Of a DNA stretch of 64,000 nt, positions 34,553-43,731 are shown in pieces; the first letter of the stretch is position 1, and every line of letters starts with the position of its first letter. The translations under genes were made by a program, and so were the position numbers. Under the pieces are notes generated by a model. It saw only the letters and a program-made list of their open reading frames with translations. It had not been told where the DNA came from and made no database searches. The stretch is from Ginsengibacter hankyongi (GTDB lineage Bacteria > Bacteroidota > Bacteroidia > Chitinophagales > Chitinophagaceae), in assembly GCF_008710285.1 (NCBI RefSeq), contig NZ_VYQF01000001.1, forward strand, positions 992,001 to 1,056,000, read 5' to 3'.

Positions 34553-36979
34553 ATGTCGAACGATAATAAGGCCTCTATAATAATTTACACCAAACCTTTA
34601 AGGCGGTTGTTGCTTATACCGGTATTATGCAGCTGCTGCATCAGTACATTTTCTCAAAATACACTCCGGGCTATACAAGACCAATTTGATAGATATAACG
34701 CCAACAATTACCAGGAAAAAGTATTTCTGCATACAGATAAAAGCGTTTACGCCACAGGAGAAGTTATCTGGTTCAAAGCATATATTACCAATGCACTTTT
34801 CAACGAACCTTCTACACTAAGCAAAATTTGTTATGTAGAAGTTATTAATGCAGACAAGAAGCCCGTGCTTCAAGCCAAAATTGATATTGATTCAGGAAAA
34901 GGTAATGGTTCTTTCCAAGTCCCTTCTTCGCTAAGAACGGCTACTTATATTTTAAGAGCTTACACCAGCTGGATGAAGAATTTTGACCCGCAATTTTATT
35001 TTGAAGAATCAATAAGTATTATTAATCCTAATAAGGGTCCGGAAATTATAGCCACTGACAATGCTGCTGCGGATGATGTTCAATTTTTCCCGGAAGGAGG
35101 CAATTTAGTATATAATTTAAATAATACAATTGCGTATAAAATTACCGATGCGTTTGGGAAAGGTATGCAGGCAACAGGATTTATTGTATCAGAAAAAAAT
35201 GATACAGTTGTAAAATTCAGCACAGAGCAATTTGGAATGGGAACTTTTTCATTTATTCCTTTGAAAGGAATTAAATATCACGCAATAGTCAGGTTGCAGG
35301 ATACAACTCTTATAAACGCCCTACCCGAAATTTATAGCAGCGGATGGACGATGCATGTAAAAGATGAGGGGAAAGCCCTTTCGATAAAAATAGGTTGCAC
35401 CATTGAAAAGGAACTTAACGTTTACTTATTTGCTCAAACAAGGCATTCAATTAAGCTGGCGAAAGTAATATCGGTTACGAATGGCAGTGCGGTGATTATA
35501 ATCGATAAATCCGAACTTGATGACGGCGTTTCTCAATTGACCCTTTTTAATGAAGACAAACAACCCGTATGCGAAAGGCTTTATTTTAAAAAGCCCGGGA
35601 GAGCATTGCAAATAAAGCTGGATGATGTTCAAGAGCATTATCAACCGAGAAATAAAGTTGATATAAATGTAACTACAGCTGAAACTAACGATAACACGAC
35701 AGACGCAGATTTGTCGGTGTCGGTTTATCTTACAGATTCTTTGCAGCCTGAGGAGCAAACGAATTTATTAAATTACCTCTGGCTTACTTCGGATTTGCAA
35801 GGCATAATTGAATCTCCCGGTTTTTATTTTAAAAATTCAGGAGCGGAAGTGGATAAGGCAACCGACAATCTTATGTTAACGCAGGGTTGGCGCCGATTTA
35901 AATGGGAAGATGTTCTTAAAAACACCAAGCCTGCTTTTACTTTTTTACCTGAATATGAAGGGCATATTATTACAGGAAAAATATCGGCCAAAATTAGCGG
36001 TCTACCGGTTACCGGCATTGCCGTTTATCTCTCTGTGCCGGGTAAAAATTTTAAATTTTCAAATACAACCTCAGCGGCAAACGGATCATTACAATTTAAT
36101 GTTGAAAAATTCTATGGCAGCAGAGAACTGATTGCTCAAACAAGTGCTGCAGACAGTAATTACAGGATATTTATTGACAATCCTTATTCTGAACAATACA
36201 ATGACCGGCGCATATCGCCGGTTAATTTAACCCCGGCATTATCCGGCGCCATTTTATTGCGAAGCATTGGGGCACAGGCTCCAAATATTTATCAACCGGA
36301 ACAGGAAAATAATTTCAGGTTACCCGTATCTTTTGATACAACTTTATTCTTTGGCAAACCTTACAAACAATATTACCTGGACGCATACACGAGATTTCCG
36401 ACAATGGAAGAAGTAATGAGAGAATATGTAAAAGAAGTTCATGTAAAAAAGAAGGATAGAAATTTCCGATACGAAGTTTTTAATGAACCTTATTTGAGCT
36501 ATTTCAACGATGACCCATTGGTTTTAATTGACGGCGTTCCTGTTTTTAACGTGAACAAGATAATTGATATTGACCCATTAAAAATTCAAAAGGTTGATAT
36601 TATCGCAGCAAAGTTCTTCAGGGGCAACCAACATTTTGACGGCATCGTAAGTTATAACACATACAATGGCGATCTTGATAGTTACCAGCTTGATCCAAAT
36701 TCTTTAGTGGTGGAATATGATGGCTTGCAGTTGCAAAGAGAATTCTATTCGCCGCAATATAAAACTGACCAGCAGCTACTAAGCCGTAAGCCCGATTACC
36801 GGAATGTGTTATATTGGTCGCCTGGCTTTAAAACAATGGCTGGAAAAAATAACCTTTCATTTTACACCTCTGATATACCCGGGAAATATTTTGTTATAGT
36901 GCAAGGCACTTCCGCCTCAGGCTACGCAGGAGTTGCTACGGCAAGTTTTACAGTGCTTCCCTTAAAAAATAATAATTGA
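34553..36979 (+). CDS. MG2/alpha-2-macroglobulin-like outer-membrane-associated protein
   Basis: An 808-residue exported protein. After a signal segment (about 15-35) comes the MG2-like phrase EKVFLHTDKSVYATGEVIWF with KAYITN, then SSLRTATYILRAYTSWM, further macroglobulin-like beta domains, and VQFFPEGGNLV typical of the family. Near the C-terminus (about 660) the segment DDPLVLIDGVPVFNVNKIID resembles the plug motif of TonB receptors. It is the last gene of the four-gene TonB operon. No thioester motif is seen. Such proteins accompany STN receptors but their role is unclear. Confidence 0.8.
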   Translation: MSNDNKASIIIYTKPLRRLLLIPVLCSCCISTFSQNTLRAIQDQFDRYNANNYQEKVFLHTDKSVYATGEVIWFKAYITNALFNEPSTLSKICYVEVINADKKPVLQAKIDIDSGKGNGSFQVPSSLRTATYILRAYTSWMKNFDPQFYFEESISIINPNKGPEIIATDNAAADDVQFFPEGGNLVYNLNNTIAYKITDAFGKGMQATGFIVSEKNDTVVKFSTEQFGMGTFSFIPLKGIKYHAIVRLQDTTLINALPEIYSSGWTMHVKDEGKALSIKIGCTIEKELNVYLFAQTRHSIKLAKVISVTNGSAVIIIDKSELDDGVSQLTLFNEDKQPVCERLYFKKPGRALQIKLDDVQEHYQPRNKVDINVTTAETNDNTTDADLSVSVYLTDSLQPEEQTNLLNYLWLTSDLQGIIESPGFYFKNSGAEVDKATDNLMLTQGWRRFKWEDVLKNTKPAFTFLPEYEGHIITGKISAKISGLPVTGIAVYLSVPGKNFKFSNTTSAANGSLQFNVEKFYGSRELIAQTSAADSNYRIFIDNPYSEQYNDRRISPVNLTPALSGAILLRSIGAQAPNIYQPEQENNFRLPVSFDTTLFFGKPYKQYYLDAYTRFPTMEEVMREYVKEVHVKKKDRNFRYEVFNEPYLSYFNDDPLVLIDGVPVFNVNKIIDIDPLKIQKVDIIAAKFFRGNQHFDGIVSYNTYNGDLDSYQLDPNSLVVEYDGLQLQREFYSPQYKTDQQLLSRKPDYRNVLYWSPGFKTMAGKNNLSFYTSDIPGKYFVIVQGTSASGYAGVATASFTVLPLKNNN

Positions 36980-37003
36980 ATTCAACGACCGATAGCTATT
37001 TAC

Positions 37004-37405
37004 CTACATCCACTTCTCTAAAAACAAATGAAATTCATTTTTTAAGTCCAGGAACAATTTATTATAAGTTCCCACATTATCTCGTAAGCTTGAATTAGGC
37101 TCTGCGAAAACAGTTCCGCTATCCGTTCCGGTATCAGCAGCTTCGGCAAGTTTATGGTCCGCTGCTTTAAGTTCATGAAATAATTCGTCAGATACTTCAA
37201 GTTGTCTTATAAACTGATTTTGAAAATGCTCTGCTTCTTTCAAAACTTCTTCATGGTTGTTTTTTATAACAATCTCATTCAACTGTTTTTGAAAAGTTGA
37301 AATTTCTGTTCTTACCAATTCTACATTACTTTTCCATTCGGTAATTTCAGCATGAAGTTCTGTTACTGGCTTTTTGCTTTCTTCCATAAATTCTTTTTTA
37401 AACAT
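37004..37405 (-). CDS. Hypothetical coiled-coil protein
   Basis: A 133-residue acidic, mostly helical protein with heptad-like stretches (VELVRTEISTFQKQLNEIVI, then LKEAEHFQNQFIRQLE). No signal peptide or membrane segment. It resembles small Bacteroidota proteins of unknown function. It is convergent with the TonB operon, 25 bases from its end. Confidence 0.7.
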   Translation of the reverse strand: MFKKEFMEESKKPVTELHAEITEWKSNVELVRTEISTFQKQLNEIVIKNNHEEVLKEAEHFQNQFIRQLEVSDELFHELKAADHKLAEAADTGTDSGTVFAEPNSSLRDNVGTYNKLFLDLKNEFHLFLEKWM

Positions 37406-37520
37406 TAATTAAATAATACAATTCTTTTTTATCCATAAAATTACTCATTCACCAATGATTTTAGTTTGAGATAATTAAAACTCCTTTCACGGCTGTTACT
37501 CTCTCAAATTTTTGTTTCTT

Positions 37521-37528
37521 TATCTTTG
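37521..37528 (+). promoter_or_regulatory. -7 promoter element ahead of mprF-like gene
   Basis: TATCTTTG is a perfect TAnnTTTG. Its last three bases are the TTG that would open the longest frame of the next gene, so if the promoter is real the protein must start further downstream. Confidence 0.55.
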
Positions 37529-40132
37529 CACAAAAAGTACCTGTTCTCGCCGAGTTTATACAAAAAAATTCAATCTTTTTCTGCCAAATTATATTGGAGA
37601 GAAATTGTTGCAGCATTCATGATACTGCTGGCATTTATCTTTTTCAGAAGTGAAAGAAAAGAATTACTGCAAATTATTCCCAACATTGAAAATGCGGATG
37701 GACGCTGGTTAACGACCGGTTTATTAGTTACACTTTTATACATATTGCTCCAAAGCGGAATGTATGTAAGCAGCTTTGCTTCCATCAACCTTCCTTTAAA
37801 ATGGATAGATGCCATTGAGCTTTTTTTAAAAAGAAATTTCTTAAGTATTTTTTTACCCGCGGGTGGCGTGAGTGCATTAGCTTATACGCCATCACAATTA
37901 AGAAAAAGAGCATTTAATAAAACCCAGATTCACCAGGCCAGTGGTTTATATGCATTTGCAGGATTGTTTACCGTTTTTCTCGTTGGTTTTCCTGTTGTAA
38001 TTCTATTTGCACTATCAGCCAATAAACATTTAGCAAGTGCATGGATTGGATTGATACTGGTTGTTTGTATTTTAACTGGTATTATTTTTATTGCAAGATC
38101 ACTTAAAGACAAAGGAAAATTATACCGGCTTATAGAAAATAAATTTCCAAAATTAGCCCCCGTTATAGATGAGCTTTTTGCAGCTAATGTCAATAATAAA
38201 AAATATGGCGGGGCTATTTTATTTTCAACCGGTGTTGAGTTAAGCGGAATGTTTCATCTGCTAATTGCAATGCTTGCATTGGGATTGCCGGCATCATTTT
38301 CTGTTGCCGCAATTGCGTATATGGTCTCCGTTATATTAATGGTAAGCTCACCTTTCTTGCGTGGATTGGGCGCTGTGGAAATTTCTATAGTTTATATATT
38401 AGAAATGTATGGTTACTCAACCATACAGGCTTTATCAATAACTGTGTTATACCGGTTATTTGAATTCTGGCTGCCCATGATTTTTGGAATATTAGCATTT
38501 GCCTGGAGAGGAAGAAATTTATTTATCAGGATTGTTCCTGCATTATTAATTTTTTTGTTGGGGCTGATAAATATTATTTCTGTTGTTACACCGCCCTTAC
38601 ATATCCGTTTAAAATTAATTAAAGAACTTCTGCCCCTGGAAGCAATAAACGCATCAAACATTCTCGTTCTATTTGTAGGGCTCGCTCTATTAATCACTTC
38701 AGCATTTATGTTTAAGGGATTAAAAAATGCATGGCGGCTGGCATTACTGCTTGCCATCCTTTCTTTAATCGGTAATCTTACAAAAGCATTGGATTATGAA
38801 GAAGCTACCTTTGCAGCGGTCATTATTATTTTACTATTATTAAGCCGCAGTCAGTACAAGATCCGCAGCAGCATCAAATGGATCAGGCTTGGGTTACTTT
38901 CTGTTGCTATTATGTTTTTATCCGTATTAATTTTTGGATATGTAGGGTTTTACTTTATAGATGTTAAACATTTTGGTATTGACTTTACATGGAAGCAGGC
39001 ACTACTGAACACCATGCAGATTTTCTTCCTGGGAGGCGATAATGACTTACATCCCCGCACACTGTTTGGCCATGAATTTATATGGCTCATTCATATTCTT
39101 GGTTTTCTAAGCTGGGGCTTTCTTTTATTTACTTTGATTAAACCTTTTTTAAAAATAGAGATCTCAAATGAGTCAGGCCGGGAACGAGCAAAGTTTTTGC
39201 TTGCACAATATGGAAACTCTTCGGTAGATTATTTTAAAATATACCGGGATAAACTTTTTTTCTTTTCAGAGTTGCATGATGCTTTTGTATCGTATCGCAT
39301 TGCAAATGGCTTTGCCATTGTATTGGAAGAGCCTGTATGTGCTGAAGAAAATAAAATGGAGGTGTTGCAGGAATTTTATAAACAATGCAACCGCATGGGA
39401 TTAAAAACGGCCTTTTATCGCGTAGACGAAAACAGCATGGTATGGTTTAATCAATTAAGAAAACAAAAAATGATTATTGGACAGGAAGCAATATTAGATG
39501 CAGAAAATTTTAAACTGGAAGGTAAAGACAAAAAATCATTACGCAATGCATTGAACAGTCTGCAAAAAAAAGGATATACAACTTCTGTTTATAAAGCGCC
39601 GCTTCAAAACGATTTGGTGATGCAGCTTAAAGAGATATCTGATGAATGGCTGGAAGCTTTTGATAAAGAAGAACAGGTTTTTTCGCAAGGCATGTTTGAT
39701 GTTAAAGAAATCATGCAACAGGACGTAATTACTGTTGCTGACGCAGAAGGAAAAATTGTAGCCTTTTTAAATATTATTCCGGATTATTCGCCGGATGAAT
39801 GTACGTATGATCTCATCAGGAAAACCAGTGACGCACCCGGCGGATGCATGGATGCTCTCATTATTAAAATGATTGAATATGCTAAAGAAAATAAACTGCA
39901 ATACATCAATCTTGGAATGGTACCCATGACCGGAATTACTGAACCCAACAGCCCTGCGGAGCAGCTTATAAAGTTTGCCGGTGAAAAATTAAAGCGTTTT
40001 AAACATTACCACGGGCTGCGTGATTTTAAAGAAAAATATGCAACTATCTGGGAAGATAAATTCCTTGTGTATGAAACCGATTATGACTTGCTGCAATTAC
40101 CTGCAGCTTTAAATAAAATTATGCAACCCTGA
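37526..40132 (+). CDS. mprF: MprF-like phosphatidylglycerol aminoacyl-transferase/flippase
   Basis: The open frame is 868 codons. The N-terminal two thirds have about 13-14 membrane helices with the LPG_synthase_TM pattern (FLSIFLPAGGVSALAYTPSQ, FLRGLGAVEISIVYILEMYG). Residues about 545-865 form the DUF2156 GNAT-like aminoacyl-transferase (LYRDKLFFF style FKIYRDKLFFFSELHDAF, LDAENFKLEGKDKKSLRNAL, PGGCMDALIIKMIEYAKENK, RFKHYHGLRDFKEKY). MprF transfers Lys or Ala from aminoacyl-tRNA to phosphatidylglycerol and flips it outward, giving cationic-peptide resistance. The true start is uncertain: TTG at 37526 overlaps a promoter motif and the next ATG (37619) would trim part of helix 1. Confidence 0.85.
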   Translation: MHKKYLFSPSLYKKIQSFSAKLYWREIVAAFMILLAFIFFRSERKELLQIIPNIENADGRWLTTGLLVTLLYILLQSGMYVSSFASINLPLKWIDAIELFLKRNFLSIFLPAGGVSALAYTPSQLRKRAFNKTQIHQASGLYAFAGLFTVFLVGFPVVILFALSANKHLASAWIGLILVVCILTGIIFIARSLKDKGKLYRLIENKFPKLAPVIDELFAANVNNKKYGGAILFSTGVELSGMFHLLIAMLALGLPASFSVAAIAYMVSVILMVSSPFLRGLGAVEISIVYILEMYGYSTIQALSITVLYRLFEFWLPMIFGILAFAWRGRNLFIRIVPALLIFLLGLINIISVVTPPLHIRLKLIKELLPLEAINASNILVLFVGLALLITSAFMFKGLKNAWRLALLLAILSLIGNLTKALDYEEATFAAVIIILLLLSRSQYKIRSSIKWIRLGLLSVAIMFLSVLIFGYVGFYFIDVKHFGIDFTWKQALLNTMQIFFLGGDNDLHPRTLFGHEFIWLIHILGFLSWGFLLFTLIKPFLKIEISNESGRERAKFLLAQYGNSSVDYFKIYRDKLFFFSELHDAFVSYRIANGFAIVLEEPVCAEENKMEVLQEFYKQCNRMGLKTAFYRVDENSMVWFNQLRKQKMIIGQEAILDAENFKLEGKDKKSLRNALNSLQKKGYTTSVYKAPLQNDLVMQLKEISDEWLEAFDKEEQVFSQGMFDVKEIMQQDVITVADAEGKIVAFLNIIPDYSPDECTYDLIRKTSDAPGGCMDALIIKMIEYAKENKLQYINLGMVPMTGITEPNSPAEQLIKFAGEKLKRFKHYHGLRDFKEKYATIWEDKFLVYETDYDLLQLPAALNKIMQP

Positions 40133-40141
40133 TCTGTATCT

Positions 40142-40816
40142 ATGAAAAAAATTATTTTACTGGCTCTCTTATCAACACCAATTTTACACATTTCTGTGGC
40201 TGTTGCACAGGATCTTCCTGTGAAAGAATGGGCAACATCTTCACAGGACAAGCCGCTTATTTTTTATTTATCCGGCGATGGCGGTTTTAATAAATTTTCT
40301 AATTCTTTGTGCCAAGGCATTAATAAAAAAGGATTTGATGTTATCGCTTTAAATTCAAAATCATATTTCTGGGATAAAAAAACTCCTGAACAAACAGCAA
40401 CGGACGTAAATAATTATTTAGCTAATAAATTGACAGGAAGAAAAAATCAACAGGTTGTTATAATTGGCTATTCTTTCGGGGCTGATGTGTTGCCATTTAT
40501 TTTAAACAGACTCCCAAAAGAATTTCATGATAAAATCTTAGCTTCTTTTCTTATGGCCTCTTCAGGCAGCACAGACTTTGAAATTCACTGGTCTGATATT
40601 TTTGGTGGCAATTCAAAAAGAGAGATGGATGTAGTAACGGAAATCAATAAGCTGGTTGATGATAAAATTGTAATCATCAGCGCCAGTGATGACGGGCATC
40701 TTGCATTAAATAAAATTTCTTTAAAGAGATATACGCATGAAGTGCTGCCCGGTGGCCACCATTTTGACGGAGATACGGATGAGATTATTAAAGTGATTTT
40801 GAATGATATGGAATGA
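40142..40816 (+). CDS. VirJ/AcvB-like periplasmic serine hydrolase
   Basis: A 224-residue exported alpha/beta hydrolase: signal peptide (1-22, ending SVAVAQ), PLIFYLSGDGGFNKFSNSL, nucleophile elbow VVIIGYSFGADVLPF (Ser in GYSFG) and terminal GGHHFDGD with the catalytic His. It matches the bacterial virulence protein VirJ domain. In Agrobacterium and relatives AcvB is encoded with the lysyl-phosphatidylglycerol synthase LpiA and hydrolyses lysyl-PG. Here the gene starts nine bases after the MprF-like gene, so the same synthesis/hydrolysis pairing is likely. Confidence 0.85.
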   Translation: MKKIILLALLSTPILHISVAVAQDLPVKEWATSSQDKPLIFYLSGDGGFNKFSNSLCQGINKKGFDVIALNSKSYFWDKKTPEQTATDVNNYLANKLTGRKNQQVVIIGYSFGADVLPFILNRLPKEFHDKILASFLMASSGSTDFEIHWSDIFGGNSKREMDVVTEINKLVDDKIVIISASDDGHLALNKISLKRYTHEVLPGGHHFDGDTDEIIKVILNDME

Positions 40817-40838
40817 GAAATATTTTGGGTAAAGTCGG

Positions 40839-41867
40839 TTATGTTTCATAGGCAGGCCTGATGGACCAGCTCCTGTATTTTTTATTGGCGATCACCATCC
40901 ACCAGACAAACAAAGAAGTAGTGGCCAGGTTCAAAATATTCATACTCCATGCAGGTAAATATCCAATTAGATTTACCAGAACTCCATTAGTTTCCAAACT
41001 GCTAAATCCGAATAATTGCGGTAGCCTGAACCAATAATAACAAGACACTGCTGAAGCTGCAAATAAATTCATAATTAGCTTTCTATTATTATGAAAACGG
41101 CTTTTTAAAAGAATATATAACAACAACGTGATAATACCTCCTGATACCGGGTACGCATACACGATATAATAATGATGCAAGGGGAAAGCTGCTGAATAAT
41201 CGGGCACATGAAACCATCCCCATATATATCCCGGAAAGGCGCCTACGAGTAGCATTTCAGTAACTTTGGATTTAGTTGATTTTAATGCTGCGGGCGTAAG
41301 ATTTTTTGTTGAGTCCGGACAGGGAACAGAACATTTTACACAGGTATTGCATTGAGCATTCGGCAATGAAAAGGCAGCCCTGGAACCATAAAATTTTTCT
41401 ACAGGATGAACAGGGCACAGGCCCGAGCACCAGGCACTTCTGCTTTCAAAAATAAACCCGGAGCTAAAAGCAATTACACTAAGAGAAATTATAAAAAGTG
41501 CCGTAGTCTGCCCGCTGACATTAAATATCACATGCCGTAAGGGTATTAATAAAAGAAGACCGATAACGCCCAACAAGTTTAACGTTTGTTGTTGAGCAGA
41601 AGTTATTTTTCTCTTTTGCGAAATGCCAAACTTATCGGGCAACATTGAAGTAGTGGCCAGGGGACAGATATTTCTCCAAATTCCTGTGCATAATACAAAT
41701 AATGCCGGGGCCAAAGGAATCAAAATATTCCAAAACAAAGTAATACCAAGGGGTGGATAAAATAACATAATTAATAAAAGATCAACACCGACAAACCAGA
41801 ACAATGTTTGAAGAATTTTCCAAAATAAAAGCGAAGGAGAAATTAAAAACCTTGCAGTTTTTTCCAT
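40839..41867 (-). CDS. Membrane-bound NapH/NosR-like 4Fe-4S protein
   Basis: From the ATG at 41867 a 342-residue protein with about eight helices (the frame is open to an ATG at 41933 but the extra residues are unlike the family). Three Cys regions occur: NICPLATTS, WCSGLCPVHPVEKFYG, and the ferredoxin-like CNTCVKCSVPCPDS. Such proteins pass electrons across the membrane in nitrate, nitrous-oxide or copper-related systems, yet no partner oxidoreductase is near. The ferredoxin cluster has the C-x2-C-x2-C-x3-CP pattern. Its electron acceptor is unknown. Confidence 0.8.
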   Translation of the reverse strand: MEKTARFLISPSLLFWKILQTLFWFVGVDLLLIMLFYPPLGITLFWNILIPLAPALFVLCTGIWRNICPLATTSMLPDKFGISQKRKITSAQQQTLNLLGVIGLLLLIPLRHVIFNVSGQTTALFIISLSVIAFSSGFIFESRSAWCSGLCPVHPVEKFYGSRAAFSLPNAQCNTCVKCSVPCPDSTKNLTPAALKSTKSKVTEMLLVGAFPGYIWGWFHVPDYSAAFPLHHYYIVYAYPVSGGIITLLLYILLKSRFHNNRKLIMNLFAASAVSCYYWFRLPQLFGFSSLETNGVLVNLIGYLPAWSMNILNLATTSLFVWWMVIANKKYRSWSIRPAYET

Positions 41868-42034
41868 ACGGCAGTTTTTTGTGAAAGTATTTGATGCAAA
41901 AAAAAGAAAACATGATTGTTGCCAATAATTCACATGATTAAAATCATGTACGACTGAAACCTTGAGTATACAAATTATATTTAATTTTTACCCTGATTAA
42001 AAAAACCGTTTGTTTGCACAACAATAATCATTAA

Positions 42035-42691
42035 ATGATTTCCGCAAAAGCGCTGGTACGCATTTTCATTCTGCTATCACTTTTGTATTTAGGCTGCATT
42101 CTTTTTAATGCAGCAACACTTGTGTTTTATTTAAAACCATTACTGCTGTTACCTTTGATAACTGCTGTTTTTATTTCAACAAACTTTAAAAATAAAATTA
42201 TCCTGCTTACTGCATTGGTGTTTTCATGGATAGGCGATACGCTCCTGTTATTTGTTTTTAAAGATGCCATTTATTTTATACTGGGGTTGGTTGCTTTTTT
42301 AGCTGCACACATTTTCTATATCATTTTATTCGCAAAAGAATTAAAACAGGCTAACGGAAAATTTGAATTAAAAAAACCCGGCCTCATTGTAATAGCCATT
42401 TACCTGAGTGCCATGTTGCTGGTTTTAATTCCACATTTAGGCGGCTTAACCATTCCTGTAATTATTTATGCGGTAGTAATCAGCAGCATGTTGTACACGG
42501 CTTACCTGCTGAGTTTTTATTGGCCTAAATCAGCTTCCATCTATCTTTTAACAGGAGCTGTTTCATTTATTCTCTCCGACAGCATTCTGGCTTTTAATAA
42601 ATTTTACCAACCAATCCCTATGTCCGGCCTTTTAATAATGGTTACTTATTTATATGCACAATGGGCTTTGGTGAGGAGTTGTATAAAGTGA
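42035..42691 (+). CDS. YhhN family lysoplasmalogenase
   Basis: A 218-residue membrane protein with seven to eight predicted helices. It has the YhhN/TMEM86 pattern: FSWIGDTLLLF after helix 3, LGLVAFLAAHIFYIILF with a conserved His, and the acidic FILSDSILAFNKFYQPI near the end. TMEM86 enzymes hydrolyse the vinyl-ether bond of lysoplasmalogen. Monocistronic, with the 133-bp duplicated sequence beginning about 30 bases after its stop. Confidence 0.85.
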   Translation: MISAKALVRIFILLSLLYLGCILFNAATLVFYLKPLLLLPLITAVFISTNFKNKIILLTALVFSWIGDTLLLFVFKDAIYFILGLVAFLAAHIFYIILFAKELKQANGKFELKKPGLIVIAIYLSAMLLVLIPHLGGLTIPVIIYAVVISSMLYTAYLLSFYWPKSASIYLLTGAVSFILSDSILAFNKFYQPIPMSGLLIMVTYLYAQWALVRSCIK

Positions 42692-42721
42692 AATAGAAAT
42701 CATTCAATTGCAATGCTGATT

Positions 42722-42854
42722 TGTTTGCCATCTCTCTTTTAAATTTTACCTTACAGTAAATTTCTTCTAAATGAAAAAAGTATTTCTTGGAGGAACCTGT
42801 AATGGATCAACATGGAGAGATACATTGATAAAAGATCTGCAGATTGATTATTTT
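42722..42854. repeat. 133-bp direct repeat, copy A, with truncated gene 5' end
   Basis: It aligns without gaps to 43599-43731, with about seven substitutions. It includes the leader and first 28 codons of the nucleoside deoxyribosyltransferase-like gene; the short frame (42771-42869) ends soon after in YFSFH and a stop. The toxin-antitoxin pair lies between the two copies. Confidence 0.9.
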
Positions 42855-42869
42855 TCGTTCCATTAAGGT
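42771..42869 (+). pseudogene. Truncated 5' copy of the deoxyribosyltransferase-like gene
   Basis: The frame starts MKKVFLGGTCNGSTWRDTLI then KDLQIDYF, parallel to the intact gene at 43648, and stops after four unrelated residues. It is clearly a broken copy. Confidence 0.85.
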
Positions 42870-42977
42870 TTTTACAACATTTCCTCCCAGCTTTAAAAAC
42901 CCTGCATGAAATCTATATGTACTAAATTGTAAATCCCAAACACCCTCATATTCCCCGGTTTTTTGTAAATTTGAAAT

Positions 42978-43235
42978 ATGAGCAATACCGCTTTAAATAT
43001 TCGCCATAAATTATTTGATTACATCCGCGTAGCAGACGAAAAAAAGTTGAACGCTATTTATAATTTGCTGGAAGACGAAATAGAACAAACCAGCGAATGG
43101 TGGAAAGATAAACAATTTGTCAGCGAGCTTGACCACCGCTTCCAGGCTTTGGAAAACGGCGTTGATAAGGGCTTTACAGTTCCACAACTGCAGCAAAGTA
43201 TAGATAAACTTCGCATAAAAAAGTATGGCAAATAG
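42978..43235 (+). CDS. Antitoxin of a RelE/ParE-type system
   Basis: An 85-residue acidic-to-neutral helical protein (HKLFDYIRVADEKKLNAIYN, EDEIEQTSEWWKDKQFVSEL, VPQLQQSIDKLRIKKYGK). This pattern is common for antitoxins paired with ParE/RelE toxins in Bacteroidota. Its 3' end overlaps the toxin start by 11 bases. It would bind and neutralise the toxin and repress the operon. Confidence 0.83.
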   Translation: MSNTALNIRHKLFDYIRVADEKKLNAIYNLLEDEIEQTSEWWKDKQFVSELDHRFQALENGVDKGFTVPQLQQSIDKLRIKKYGK

Positions 43236-43530
43236 TACTTCTTTCACCAGCACATTATCGTCAAGAGCACAGAAAGAAATTACACAGGCCTGGGGTTGGT
43301 ACGAAGAAAGACAACAGGGACTAGGCGACCGTTTTGTGAAAGAAATAATTGCCCGCATACATAAAATAGAGCAATCACCTGATCGACACCCCACCCGTTA
43401 CAGATACTATAAAGAAACTCCTGTACCTGTATTTCCTTTCCTGATTATTTACAGAATAAATAAGAGAAAAAGAACTGTTCGCATCGTTTCTATATTTCAT
43501 ACGTCACTAAACCCAAGAAAGAAATATTAA
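43225..43530 (+). CDS. RelE/ParE family toxin
   Basis: A 101-residue basic protein with the ParE/RelE fold: LSSRAQKEITQAWGWYEERQ, LGDRFVKEIIARIHKIEQSP, then strands YRYYKETPVPVFPFLIIYRI and VRIVSIFHTSLNPRKKY. The VFPFLIIYRI and SIFHTSLNP phrases are typical of plasmid-stabilisation toxins. RelE-type cleave mRNA on the ribosome and ParE-type poison gyrase; the sequence alone does not decide. Confidence 0.88.
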   Translation: MANSTSFTSTLSSRAQKEITQAWGWYEERQQGLGDRFVKEIIARIHKIEQSPDRHPTRYRYYKETPVPVFPFLIIYRINKRKRTVRIVSIFHTSLNPRKKY

Positions 43531-43598
43531 ACCGGGTATTTAAAATCATGAGTTTTCGATTTTACAGACGTCTTATAAATTGTGAGCTTTTTAGGACC

Positions 43599-43731
43599 TG
43601 TTTGCCATCTCTCTTTTAAATTTTACCTTACAGTAAATTTTTTCTAAATGAAAAAAGTATTTCTTGGAGGAACCTGTAACGGATCAACATGGAGAGATAC
43701 ATTGATAAAAAACTTAAAGATTGATTATTTT
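43599..43731. repeat. 133-bp direct repeat, copy B
   Basis: This copy is continuous with the intact downstream gene (start at 43648). With copy A it brackets the 744 bases holding the toxin-antitoxin pair. Confidence 0.9.

Noticed and set aside
42966-42973. TAAATTTG as promoter of the antitoxin gene
   Set aside because: It lies only five bases before the ATG, so a transcript from it would start at or after the start codon.
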